A stretch of 40,019 nt of DNA, taken from positions 1 to 40,019 of the forward strand of contig CAISXI010000172.1 of NCBI GenBank assembly GCA_903889425.1, given 5' to 3'. The DNA comes from an uncultured Roseiflexaceae bacterium. Lineage in GTDB: Bacteria; Chloroflexota; Chloroflexia; Chloroflexales; Roseiflexaceae. The position numbers and the translations under genes were made by a program. Numbering within the stretch: position 1 is the stretch's first letter; each line of letters opens with the position of its first letter. Shown here one piece after another: positions 26,624 to 33,657 of this stretch. The notes beneath the pieces were generated by a model that was not told where the DNA came from, did no database searches, and saw only the letters and a list, made by a program, of their open reading frames with translations.

Positions 26624-26658
26624 GAAGTAGGAAGGAGGAAGGAGGAAGTATGAAGTGA
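26624..26658 (+). repeat. Heptanucleotide tandem repeat in an intergenic gap
   Basis: Five consecutive 7-bp units, GAAGTAG GAAGGAG GAAGGAG GAAGTAT GAAGTGA, then scattered GAAGTAA copies to about 26686. It lies between the UxuA and SDR genes, just upstream of the SDR's Shine-Dalgarno on the minus strand, where the transcript would be pyrimidine-rich. Confidence 0.8.
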
Positions 26659-26723
26659 AGTGGGAAGTAATCAAGTTATGAAGTAACAATTACAACCAAC
26701 GCACTTCCGCCCCCTCCTTCGTT

Positions 26724-27701
26724 TTATTTCTGACCGTACACTACTTCACGCAAACCACGGATATAGCCAATGGCATACAAGCGTCCAAACGCCGAATAAC
26801 CGGCGTTTTCGTTGCTATCACCGGCCACCGTCGGCACATGGTCGGGGCGCAATACCCCTTCAAAGCCAATATCTTTGTAGGCCTGCATACAAGCCGTCAT
26901 ATCGGTTTTGCCAGCATCATGCCACGACTCTTCAAACTTGTCTTTGGTGCCAATCACATCGCGGAAGTGCACAAAGAAGAGTTTGTTCTGCTTGCCGAAT
27001 TGGTGAATCACACTGGGCAAATCGTCGGTCATCAAGGTGAAATTGCCTTGGCACATGGTGATGCCATTGACCGGGCTCGGAATCATGTCAACCAAGCGCT
27101 GGAAGTTTTCGACGGTGCGCATAATCCGGCCGACACCACGAATCGGTGAACGGGGGGGATCATCGGGGTGCATCGCCAATTTAACGCCGGCTTTTTCGGC
27201 CACAGGCACGATCCGCTTCATGAAGTATTCGAGGTTGGTCCACAATTCTTCTTCGCTAATCGGGCCGTTTTCGGTGTTGGGGGCGCCTTCCATCAAGGCG
27301 TTATCATAACTCGTCACCACACTACCACCACGTGAAGGGGTGGTGGTTGAGGTACGCATCCAATTGAAGTCAGTCATCCATTCGTAACACCACACCGGGA
27401 TCTTGAGGCGGCCCATGTTTTCGATCAGAGTACAAGCTACGTCGATTTCGGCATCACGACCGGGCAAACCACGCTTTGCCAAATTCAACGGTGGGCGGGC
27501 TTCGATGACTTCGAGGGCAAAGCCGGCTTCTTCGTAGCGTTGCTTCATGCGCAACAACGGCAGATAGTCACAGGCCCCATCCGTCCCATTGAATGCCTCG
27601 CCATACGGCAAGCCACCAACGGCATAATCAATCCCACACTGCTTCGACAACGTCCACAACATTGATGGTGTGGGTGGCAAAGCTTCGGCAATCTTAATCA
27701 T
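26724..27701 (-). CDS. uxuA: Mannonate dehydratase, UxuA family
   Basis: A 325-residue protein starting MIKIAEALPPTPSMLWTLSKQ. It has the xylose-isomerase-like barrel of UxuA, with MHPDDPPRSPIRGVGRIM, the Cys-bearing strand ITMCQGNF, FFVHFRDV (metal His) and RPDHVP. UxuA converts D-mannonate to 2-keto-3-deoxy-D-gluconate and needs Mn or Fe(II). It is shorter than the E. coli enzyme (394 residues), as in many non-enteric forms. AAAGGAG lies 8 nt before the ATG, and it follows the mutarotase-like gene by 11 nt. UxuB (fructuronate reductase) and UxuC (uronate isomerase), the usual partners, are not in the window. A ManD-type enolase in the same cluster could be a second, unrelated route to the same product. 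Confidence 0.88.
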   Translation of the reverse strand: MIKIAEALPPTPSMLWTLSKQCGIDYAVGGLPYGEAFNGTDGACDYLPLLRMKQRYEEAGFALEVIEARPPLNLAKRGLPGRDAEIDVACTLIENMGRLKIPVWCYEWMTDFNWMRTSTTTPSRGGSVVTSYDNALMEGAPNTENGPISEEELWTNLEYFMKRIVPVAEKAGVKLAMHPDDPPRSPIRGVGRIMRTVENFQRLVDMIPSPVNGITMCQGNFTLMTDDLPSVIHQFGKQNKLFFVHFRDVIGTKDKFEESWHDAGKTDMTACMQAYKDIGFEGVLRPDHVPTVAGDSNENAGYSAFGRLYAIGYIRGLREVVYGQK

Positions 27702-27712
27702 GAGATACTCCT

Positions 27713-28675
27713 TTATTCTGCATCTAGTTGCACTTGTACCGACCAGCTCCGCTGCTGGCCCGGAGGCAACGTGGCATACGTAGTAGTTCGACTGTAGGCA
27801 TCGCTCAAGCGGTCATAGACGCCAATGGCTGGCTCAATACCCATATTGTAATTGGGACTCTCACCATCGTTGCTCCATGCTCCGGCATTGATAAACACCG
27901 CCAGCTGTGGGATTTCGGCGCTATCCCAGCGCATCGTCAGCCGCCCATTGGCGGCCTGCAAGGCCACCCAACCACTGGGCAAGACATCGCTATATAACTT
28001 GGCCGTCATGGCACTCGTTACCTCAGGAAGGTGTGTCAAATCCAACACGCGTTGGTCGGGCAACACAATCGCCTCTGGAGCATCACTGACCAATTCGCCC
28101 TGGTGATTGGCATGCAAAAACGTGGTGCCCGCCGGGGTATACAAGGCCATGCCTGGCTCCAATGATACCAGCGGGTGCGCACACCAAATCCACTGCAAAT
28201 CGGCTTCGCCGTGATTTTTGACACGGTACGTCACCTCGATGGCAGCCTCAGCGCCGATTTCGATTGAGCGCATAAACGTATACGGCAAGGTCAAGCCTTC
28301 CCACACACAGGTATACACCACCGCATCGTCTTGGACCAGCCACGTCACCGTCGGTGTCTGACACCACAATTCACCATGGTCAGCGAGCGGGGTACCCTGC
28401 CACGGGGCGGCCGGGTAATCACACGGGCCGACAGTGGGGAAACATTCGTCCCAGCCACCGGTGTCAGCCACCGCCACATAATTGGCAGTCGATGGCACCT
28501 GTTGGTAGGGCATACGGGGATGGCGCCACAGCCATTCTCGACCGGTACGCCGATCCGTCAACCGTGTCATTTTGCCACCCAACACAGGGATATATTCGCA
28601 TTCAATCACAGCGTTTTGCACCACGACACGGGTAAACCCATCATCGCCGTGATATTCGTGTTTGTGAATGGTCAT
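27713..28675 (-). CDS. Galactose-mutarotase-fold protein (aldose-1-epimerase-like)
   Basis: The 320-residue protein resembles the aldose-1-epimerase/mutarotase superfamily: VLGGKMTRLTDRRTGREWLW near residue 35, DTGGWDECFPTV (about 70-82), the central YRVKNHGEADLQWIWCAHP with a conserved His, and NMGIEPAIG near the end. No signal peptide. Such proteins interconvert sugar anomers or bind sugars; in this operon it could supply the anomer that the uronate-dehydrogenase-like SDR needs (inference). Its ATG overlaps the stop of the CBM9-like gene (ATGA at 28672-28675) with GGAG upstream, so the two are coupled in translation. The exact family (DUF4432, DUF5107 or aldose epimerase) is not certain. 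Confidence 0.7.
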   Translation of the reverse strand: MTIHKHEYHGDDGFTRVVVQNAVIECEYIPVLGGKMTRLTDRRTGREWLWRHPRMPYQQVPSTANYVAVADTGGWDECFPTVGPCDYPAAPWQGTPLADHGELWCQTPTVTWLVQDDAVVYTCVWEGLTLPYTFMRSIEIGAEAAIEVTYRVKNHGEADLQWIWCAHPLVSLEPGMALYTPAGTTFLHANHQGELVSDAPEAIVLPDQRVLDLTHLPEVTSAMTAKLYSDVLPSGWVALQAANGRLTMRWDSAEIPQLAVFINAGAWSNDGESPNYNMGIEPAIGVYDRLSDAYSRTTTYATLPPGQQRSWSVQVQLDAE

Positions 28676-29517
28676 GGTTGCTCCATCACATCGTCGTCAC
28701 TAAAGACGATTTTGGTGAAGCGCTCAGGGATATGATTGTCGTTTGAACCAACCGCACCCCAACTCCAGGCTGCCGGTTGTGACACCACTTGCCCGGCCAG
28801 TTCCAAGCGCTGAAAGCGCCCAAAAAAGATGTTCCATTCGTCGCCCGCCTTGGGGGGGAGCGATCGCCCTTGACCGAGGTGCTTCATGCCACTCCACGGG
28901 AAGGCCAACTCCACCCGCCAGCCTTTGTCAACGACAGCTGGGTTATTGATTTGGCCATCGACAAACACGGCACTTTGTAGACCAGGCATGTCCCAATCGC
29001 GGTAGGCCCAGCGCAGGCCACGGGGGTGGCTGCCCTGCCAAAAGTGGTGGCCGACCCGGTCATGGTTGCCCCCAAACAAAATCGCAGCATGGTCGTGGAC
29101 ATCGAATTCGGGGGTGTCCCAGTAGCTTCCTTTGCGCCAGGCATCTTGCCAGACAAAAAAGACTTCGTAGATGGTACCAAGGGCATTGATTTCGAATTCG
29201 TAGTAACAATCGCCGCCATCAATAAAGACCTCGACGTCGTTTTCCAAAAAAACTAACGCATCGCGTGTGGCTTGGGTGGCCGTTACAAACGGCTCTTCGA
29301 CCCAAAATCCCACATACAATGCGTCATCATCCCAGACCACGGCACACTGGGTATCAAATGGACCAGGCCCTCCACTAATCATGTCGACAAACCGCGGCGA
29401 ACGCACTGCGCGTTGCCATACCGGGCTCGCCAACCGCCCATCGAGAGCTGGTTTTTGCGAGGTGCGCTTGCAGATATACTGCATCTGCTGATCTGGAGTC
29501 CAATCGGAGACAATCAT
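28672..29517 (-). CDS. Cytosolic CBM9-like carbohydrate-binding protein
   Basis: A 281-residue protein made almost wholly of a CBM9/DOMON-like beta-sandwich: KPALDGRLASPVWQRAVRS, CAVVWDDDALYVGFWVEEP, FLENDVEVFIDGGDCYYEFEINALGTIYEVFF, and FPWSGMKHLGQGRSLPPKAGDEWNIFFGR. Family 9 modules bind the ends of xylan or cellulose chains and are usually parts of secreted enzymes; here the protein is free-standing with no signal peptide. The start at 29517 is chosen because AAGGA lies 7 nt upstream; the ATG at 29532 falls directly after the T-run of a terminator. Its role is unknown; binding of imported oligosaccharides, or an unrecognised catalytic role in sugar-acid breakdown, are both possible. It overlaps the mutarotase-like gene by 4 nt. 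Confidence 0.78.
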   Translation of the reverse strand: MIVSDWTPDQQMQYICKRTSQKPALDGRLASPVWQRAVRSPRFVDMISGGPGPFDTQCAVVWDDDALYVGFWVEEPFVTATQATRDALVFLENDVEVFIDGGDCYYEFEINALGTIYEVFFVWQDAWRKGSYWDTPEFDVHDHAAILFGGNHDRVGHHFWQGSHPRGLRWAYRDWDMPGLQSAVFVDGQINNPAVVDKGWRVELAFPWSGMKHLGQGRSLPPKAGDEWNIFFGRFQRLELAGQVVSQPAAWSWGAVGSNDNHIPERFTKIVFSDDDVMEQP

Positions 29518-29533
29518 TGTCGTCCTTTTCATG

Positions 29534-29562
29534 AAAAAGGGGCGTACCACCCGGCACGCCCC
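29534..29562 (-). terminator. Rho-independent terminator/attenuator after the ABC importer genes
   Basis: Read on the minus strand, GGGGCGT (from 29562) pairs with ACGCCCC (to 29539) over a 10-nt loop, followed by TTTTTC. It lies 14 nt past the stop of the second ATPase gene and just upstream of the CBM9-like gene, so it may lower expression of the catabolic genes relative to the importer. Confidence 0.75.
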
Positions 29563-29575
29563 TCCACCATTCCGC

Positions 29576-30592
29576 CTATACCGGCAATACGTCAGTCAAC
29601 TGTGTGGCCGGCAATACCGGGTTGTTGTCGTACAACACGCACGATGCCACCTGCGTTTCGGCAACGCGGTACAAGGGTGGTGGGGTGTGTAGACAATTGT
29701 CTTTGACATGTGGGCAACGTGCCGCAAACCGGCAACCCTTGCCACCCTTATCGGTGGCATCGGATTCTTTGACCATCATACCGTCACTGCCCCAGCGGCG
29801 GTCGACATCGGGCCACGGAATCGAGTCAATCAACAAGCGGGTATAGGGGTGTTGAGGTTTCTGGATGACATTATCAATGTCACCCGCTTCCATCACACCA
29901 CCCTTGTACAGCACCACAATCGAATTGGCGACGTGGTAGGCGGTGGTCAAGTCGTGGGTGATATAGATAATCGACACGCCATGATCACGATGCAGGCCAC
30001 GCAACGACTCGAGGATATTGGCACGCAGTGATGCATCGACCATCGACACTGGTTCGTCAGCCACGAGCACCCTAGGCTTGAGCAACAAGGCCCGTGCCAC
30101 GTTGATGCGTTGGCGCTGACCACCCGACAATTGGTGCGGGAAGCGGCCGAGGATGTCTTCGGGGCGTAAACCGACCGAACTCAACGCTTCTTCCATTTTG
30201 TTGCGGGCATCAGCTTTTGACTTCGCCAATTTGAATTTTTCAATTGGCACCGTCAACAAATGGTCAACCGTATAAAACGGATTGAACACCGCAAACGGAT
30301 CTTGGAAGACGGCTTGGACTTCGCGGCGATAATTCAAGCGATCATCGCCACGCAACTTGCTGATGTTTTTGCCTTTGTAGAGGATTTCGCCCTTGGTGGG
30401 GTCGATAAATCCCAGCAACAACATCGCCAAGGTGGTCTTGCCGCTGCCACTCTCACCGGCCACCGTCATAATGGTGGGCTCGTCTTCTTTGAGTGTCATC
30501 GAAAAATCTGCCAAGGCAGTCGTCCCAGCCTCAGCAAAATACCCACGGGTGTAGGTTTTGGTTACATTACGAAACTCGAGCAAATTCGCCAC
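29576..30592 (-). CDS. Opp/Dpp-type ABC transporter ATPase (DppF/OppF-like)
   Basis: The 338-residue ATPase has Walker A GESGSGKTT, Q-loop region VQAVFQDPFAVF, signature LSGGQRQRINVARAL, Walker B VLVADEP with VSMVDA as D-loop, and H-loop YITHDL. The C-terminal extension has spaced Cys residues (CRFAARCPHVKDNC and a later Cys), the oligopeptide-transporter C-terminal motif that can hold an Fe-S cluster. It starts at GTG 30592, two bases after the stop of the partner ATPase, with GAAGGGG 7 nt upstream; a start further up at 30622 would overlap the partner and lacks an RBS. It drives import with the partner ATPase through the two permeases encoded upstream. Substrate is probably an oligosaccharide or glycoside rather than a peptide, judged from operon content. 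Confidence 0.9.
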   Translation of the reverse strand: MANLLEFRNVTKTYTRGYFAEAGTTALADFSMTLKEDEPTIMTVAGESGSGKTTLAMLLLGFIDPTKGEILYKGKNISKLRGDDRLNYRREVQAVFQDPFAVFNPFYTVDHLLTVPIEKFKLAKSKADARNKMEEALSSVGLRPEDILGRFPHQLSGGQRQRINVARALLLKPRVLVADEPVSMVDASLRANILESLRGLHRDHGVSIIYITHDLTTAYHVANSIVVLYKGGVMEAGDIDNVIQKPQHPYTRLLIDSIPWPDVDRRWGSDGMMVKESDATDKGGKGCRFAARCPHVKDNCLHTPPPLYRVAETQVASCVLYDNNPVLPATQLTDVLPV

Positions 30593-30594
30593 GG

Positions 30595-31560
30595 CTATGC
30601 CCCTTCCGTATAGAGATGACACGCAACCAAGCGATTACCTTCGTATTCTTTTACGTCGGGAACCGTTGTTTTGCAGACATCCATTGCTTGTGGACAACGG
30701 GGGTGGAATGCACAACCGTTGGGAATCCGCAACAGTGATGGTGCTAAACCAGCAATCCCTTGGAAGACCCCTTTGTTTGACAAGTTGGGCAAACTTTTGA
30801 TGAGTGCTTGCGCATAGGGATGCATCGGCTTGCTAAACATGTCACGCACCGTGCTGACCTCGGTCAAGCGCCCGGCATACATCACTGCCACTTTATCGAC
30901 AAATTGTGCCATCAAGCCCATGTCGTGCCCGATCAGGATGACGGCAGTGCCCATTTCTTTTTGGACCCGGTCGATGGTTTCCATCACTTGGCGTTGCGTC
31001 ACCACGTCAAGGGCACTGGTGGGCTCGTCGGCGATGATGACCTGTGGTTTGAGCAAAATCCCGATAGCGATACAGACGCGTTGCTTCATGCCACCGCTCA
31101 ACTCGTGCGCATACATCTGAAAGACGTTGCGCTTGAGGTCGACCGATTCGAGCGACTGCATACATTGCTCGGTCATGTCATCTTTTGACATATTGGGAAT
31201 GTGGGCTTTGATGGCATCAACCATCTGGGCGCCAATCCGCATGACCGGATTGAGTGAATTCATGGCACCTTGGGGAATATAGGCGATGCGGCTCAAGCGG
31301 GCTAGGCGCATTTCTTCGTCGTTGAGTGAAATCAAATCAACGCCACCGACCGTCACGCTGCCGCTTTCGATGCGGCCTGGTGCTTTGATCATGCGCATCA
31401 TGGCTAAAGCCATGGTGCTTTTGCCAGAGCCCGATTCGCCTACGAGGCCCAGTTTTTCGCCGGCATTCAGATCCAGATTCACCCGATTCAAGGCAGTTGC
31501 GCGACCCAAATCGGTGTAGTATGACACTTGGAGGTCACGTATTTGCAAAATTGGCGTCAT
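30595..31560 (-). CDS. Opp/Dpp-type ABC transporter ATPase (DppD/OppD-like)
   Basis: A 321-residue ATPase with Walker A GESGSGKST, Q-loop IAYIPQGAMNSLNPVM, signature LSGGMKQRVCIA, Walker B VIIADEPTSALDV and H-loop LIGHDMG. The C-terminal motif CAFHPRCPQAMDVC plus a later Cys is the oligopeptide-transporter extension. It follows the second permease by 4 nt with GGAG before the ATG, and is followed by the second ATPase after 2 nt, so the five importer genes form one unit. It forms the cytoplasmic nucleotide-binding heterodimer with that second ATPase. Confidence 0.9.
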   Translation of the reverse strand: MTPILQIRDLQVSYYTDLGRATALNRVNLDLNAGEKLGLVGESGSGKSTMALAMMRMIKAPGRIESGSVTVGGVDLISLNDEEMRLARLSRIAYIPQGAMNSLNPVMRIGAQMVDAIKAHIPNMSKDDMTEQCMQSLESVDLKRNVFQMYAHELSGGMKQRVCIAIGILLKPQVIIADEPTSALDVVTQRQVMETIDRVQKEMGTAVILIGHDMGLMAQFVDKVAVMYAGRLTEVSTVRDMFSKPMHPYAQALIKSLPNLSNKGVFQGIAGLAPSLLRIPNGCAFHPRCPQAMDVCKTTVPDVKEYEGNRLVACHLYTEGA

Positions 31561-31564
31561 GCAC

Positions 31565-32491
31565 TTACTCCGTTCGCCGTACGCGAGGGTTGGCCAATTC
31601 GTCCAAACCCATGTTGATTAGTGCCAAGGCACTCAAAATTAGCACCATGGCTGTTGCCGGCCAAATTGGCCACCACCACCAACCATTGAAGAAGGCACCT
31701 TGGGATTGTGCACCCCAAATAATGTTGCCCAACAACGGCTCACGCAATGGGCCCAAGCCGACAATGGCGAGGTAGAACGACGCAAACACGCTCCCAAACA
31801 CCTGACTCACAAAGGCTGCCGCAATAAACGGCAACAAATTGGGCAGAATTTCACCGAAAATAATCCCGCCATTACCGACGCCCGACAACTTGGCAACAGA
31901 CACAAATTGGCGCTCTTTCATCGACAAGACTTGCGAGCGGATGACGAGGGTCGGTCCCATCCAGGCTAGCATTACCACGATCCACGCCATCGTAAAGATA
32001 GTCACATCGCGTTTATCAAGCGATGACGCAATAATAATTTGGATCATAAATACCGGTATCGGCGTCAGGATCTGACAGATACCTTTGATTACCGTATCAA
32101 ACACACCACCAAAATAGGCCGAGGTAAAGCCCAATACCACACCAATCATGGTGCCAGCAGCACCAGCCAACACGCCAATCAAGGCAGTTTGCCACATGCC
32201 GGTGACCATCACGGCGTGCATGTCACGACCAAAGAAATCCGAACCCATGGGGTACTTGCCGGGCCAGTTAGGCGTACTAAAGTCCAAAATCCCGGGTGGT
32301 TGCTTGGGCTTGACTGCCAGCGGATAGGCCGCTTTGGGCTTGATCTGGAAGAAGCCAATCGCCGTGAACAGAATCAAAAAGAGCAAAATCCCCAACCCAT
32401 ACGCCAAGCTCTTGTTCCGGCGCAAATACCCGCCAAACAGTTTCAGTCGGCTCGGTTGAATCGGCGGAGCCGTCGTTGTCAACGTTGTCAT
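31565..32491 (-). CDS. Opp/Dpp-type ABC transporter permease (DppC-like)
   Basis: The 308-residue membrane protein has an N-terminal OppC_N segment (RRNKSLAYGLGILLFLILF as first helix), the loop STPNWPGKYPMGSDFFGRDM typical of DppC (family pattern PLGTDxxGRD), and the BPD-type EAA region KLSGVGNGGIIFGEILPNLL. About six helices are visible. It forms the channel with the DppB-like partner. The start at 32491 has AAGGAG 6 nt upstream, overlapping the stop of the dppB-like gene; a longer start at 32527 would lie inside that gene without an RBS. Confidence 0.9.
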   Translation of the reverse strand: MTTLTTTAPPIQPSRLKLFGGYLRRNKSLAYGLGILLFLILFTAIGFFQIKPKAAYPLAVKPKQPPGILDFSTPNWPGKYPMGSDFFGRDMHAVMVTGMWQTALIGVLAGAAGTMIGVVLGFTSAYFGGVFDTVIKGICQILTPIPVFMIQIIIASSLDKRDVTIFTMAWIVVMLAWMGPTLVIRSQVLSMKERQFVSVAKLSGVGNGGIIFGEILPNLLPFIAAAFVSQVFGSVFASFYLAIVGLGPLREPLLGNIIWGAQSQGAFFNGWWWWPIWPATAMVLILSALALINMGLDELANPRVRRTE

Positions 32492-32501
32492 TCCACGCTC
32501 C

Positions 32502-33500
32502 TTAATCTTGTTTGATACGGGGATCAAGCAACGGATACAAGAATTCTACTAGTACCATCAATGTCGCCACCGACATAGTAATAAACAACACAATGCCGTA
32601 AATTACCAAAAAGTCGTTGGCACGAATGGCTTCACCAAGCTTTGAACCGAGACCAGGCAAGGCATACAGTGATTCAACCACTGAACCAGACGTAATCAAA
32701 CTCCCCAACGCCAAGGCAAACCCCGTTACTTGGGGTAACAAGGCATTGCGGAGATAGTAATTACGAAAAATAGTGCGGCCATCGAGGCCTTTGTGCTCTG
32801 CAAAATTGACATAGTCTTCACCTTGAATGGTGATACCCATACCACGCATCGATAATACCCAGCCCCCTACAGAGCCGAGAATCATCGAAATCGCCGGTAA
32901 TACTTGGTGCCACATCACATTCAACATAAACGAGAATGTCCAATCTGGCGCAATACCAGTTGAATATGCTTGTCCCAGCGGGAATAATTTCAATTTAAAT
33001 GCCAAGAAAAAGAGCAAGAAAATCGCCAACAATACCGGAGGCACCCCAGTAAACATGATAAATGGTGTCGCAACCGCACGTAACCACCCCGGAGACCGCG
33101 GCCAGGCCGCTACCGCACCCAGTAAATTACCAATCACAAACGACAAAATCGCCGAAACAAACAACAACGAAATCGTCCATGGCAGTGAGTCATAGATAAT
33201 GCTAGTTACTGTCTTAGGGAATTTATTTAACGACACCCCTAAGTCAAACTGTGCAATACTGCCAATATAGTCAGTGTATTGTTCTAACAGTGGCTTATCT
33301 AAGCCAAATTTTTTACTGTACGATGCAACTATTACTTCAAGATCGCTGGCCGAAAAGCCACCGGTACGAGCAAGCTCTGCAAAACGTTCACGAATCGGAT
33401 TACGATCTGACATACGCGGAATAAAAAACGTAATAGTGGATGCAGCCCATACCACCATTATCAAAAAGGCTACACGCCGAAGGATTAATCGCAGTTTCAC
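32502..33500 (-). CDS. Opp/Dpp-type ABC transporter permease (DppB-like)
   Basis: The 332-residue permease begins KLRLILRRVAFLIMVVWAAST, the usual first helix of DppB, and has an extracytoplasmic loop of about 65 residues with RNPIRERF and FGLDKPLLEQYTDY, then five further helices and the EAA-type region AEHKGLDGRTIFRNYYLRNAL. The C-terminus ends VLVEFLYPLLDPRIKQD as in the family (YALLDPRI). GTG start at 33500 with AGGAGAG 7 nt upstream. It follows the solute-binding protein after a 157-nt gap that holds a hairpin, which normally sets a higher mRNA level for the binding protein than for the permeases. Confidence 0.9.
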   Translation of the reverse strand: MKLRLILRRVAFLIMVVWAASTITFFIPRMSDRNPIRERFAELARTGGFSASDLEVIVASYSKKFGLDKPLLEQYTDYIGSIAQFDLGVSLNKFPKTVTSIIYDSLPWTISLLFVSAILSFVIGNLLGAVAAWPRSPGWLRAVATPFIMFTGVPPVLLAIFLLFFLAFKLKLFPLGQAYSTGIAPDWTFSFMLNVMWHQVLPAISMILGSVGGWVLSMRGMGITIQGEDYVNFAEHKGLDGRTIFRNYYLRNALLPQVTGFALALGSLITSGSVVESLYALPGLGSKLGEAIRANDFLVIYGIVLFITMSVATLMVLVEFLYPLLDPRIKQD

Positions 33501-33594
33501 AGTACTCTCCTAGCCTTCAGCCGGTGGATAGACAACGCCATCGTTGTGGCGAGCACTATACATTATGAGGTTTTTAGGATTATGAGAAAAAAGA

Positions 33595-33603
33595 GGGGGG
33601 GGG
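33595..33603 (-). repeat. Homopolymer tract of nine G (C on transcript)
   Basis: A run of nine G on the plus strand lies in the untranslated gap between the solute-binding-protein and DppB-like genes, just past a hairpin. Such tracts can vary in length. Confidence 0.6.
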
Positions 33604-33613
33604 CGTACAAGAA

Positions 33614-33643
33614 CCGTCCGACACCTCGAAAGATGTCGGACGG
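33614..33643 (-). terminator. Intercistronic hairpin after the solute-binding protein gene
   Basis: CCGTCCGACA (33614-33623) pairs with TGTCGGACGG (33634-33643), 14 nt after the stop. No T-run follows on the minus strand, fitting a 3' stabiliser that separates the abundant binding-protein mRNA from the permease part. Confidence 0.6.
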
Positions 33644-33657
33644 GAAATCAACCAAGA

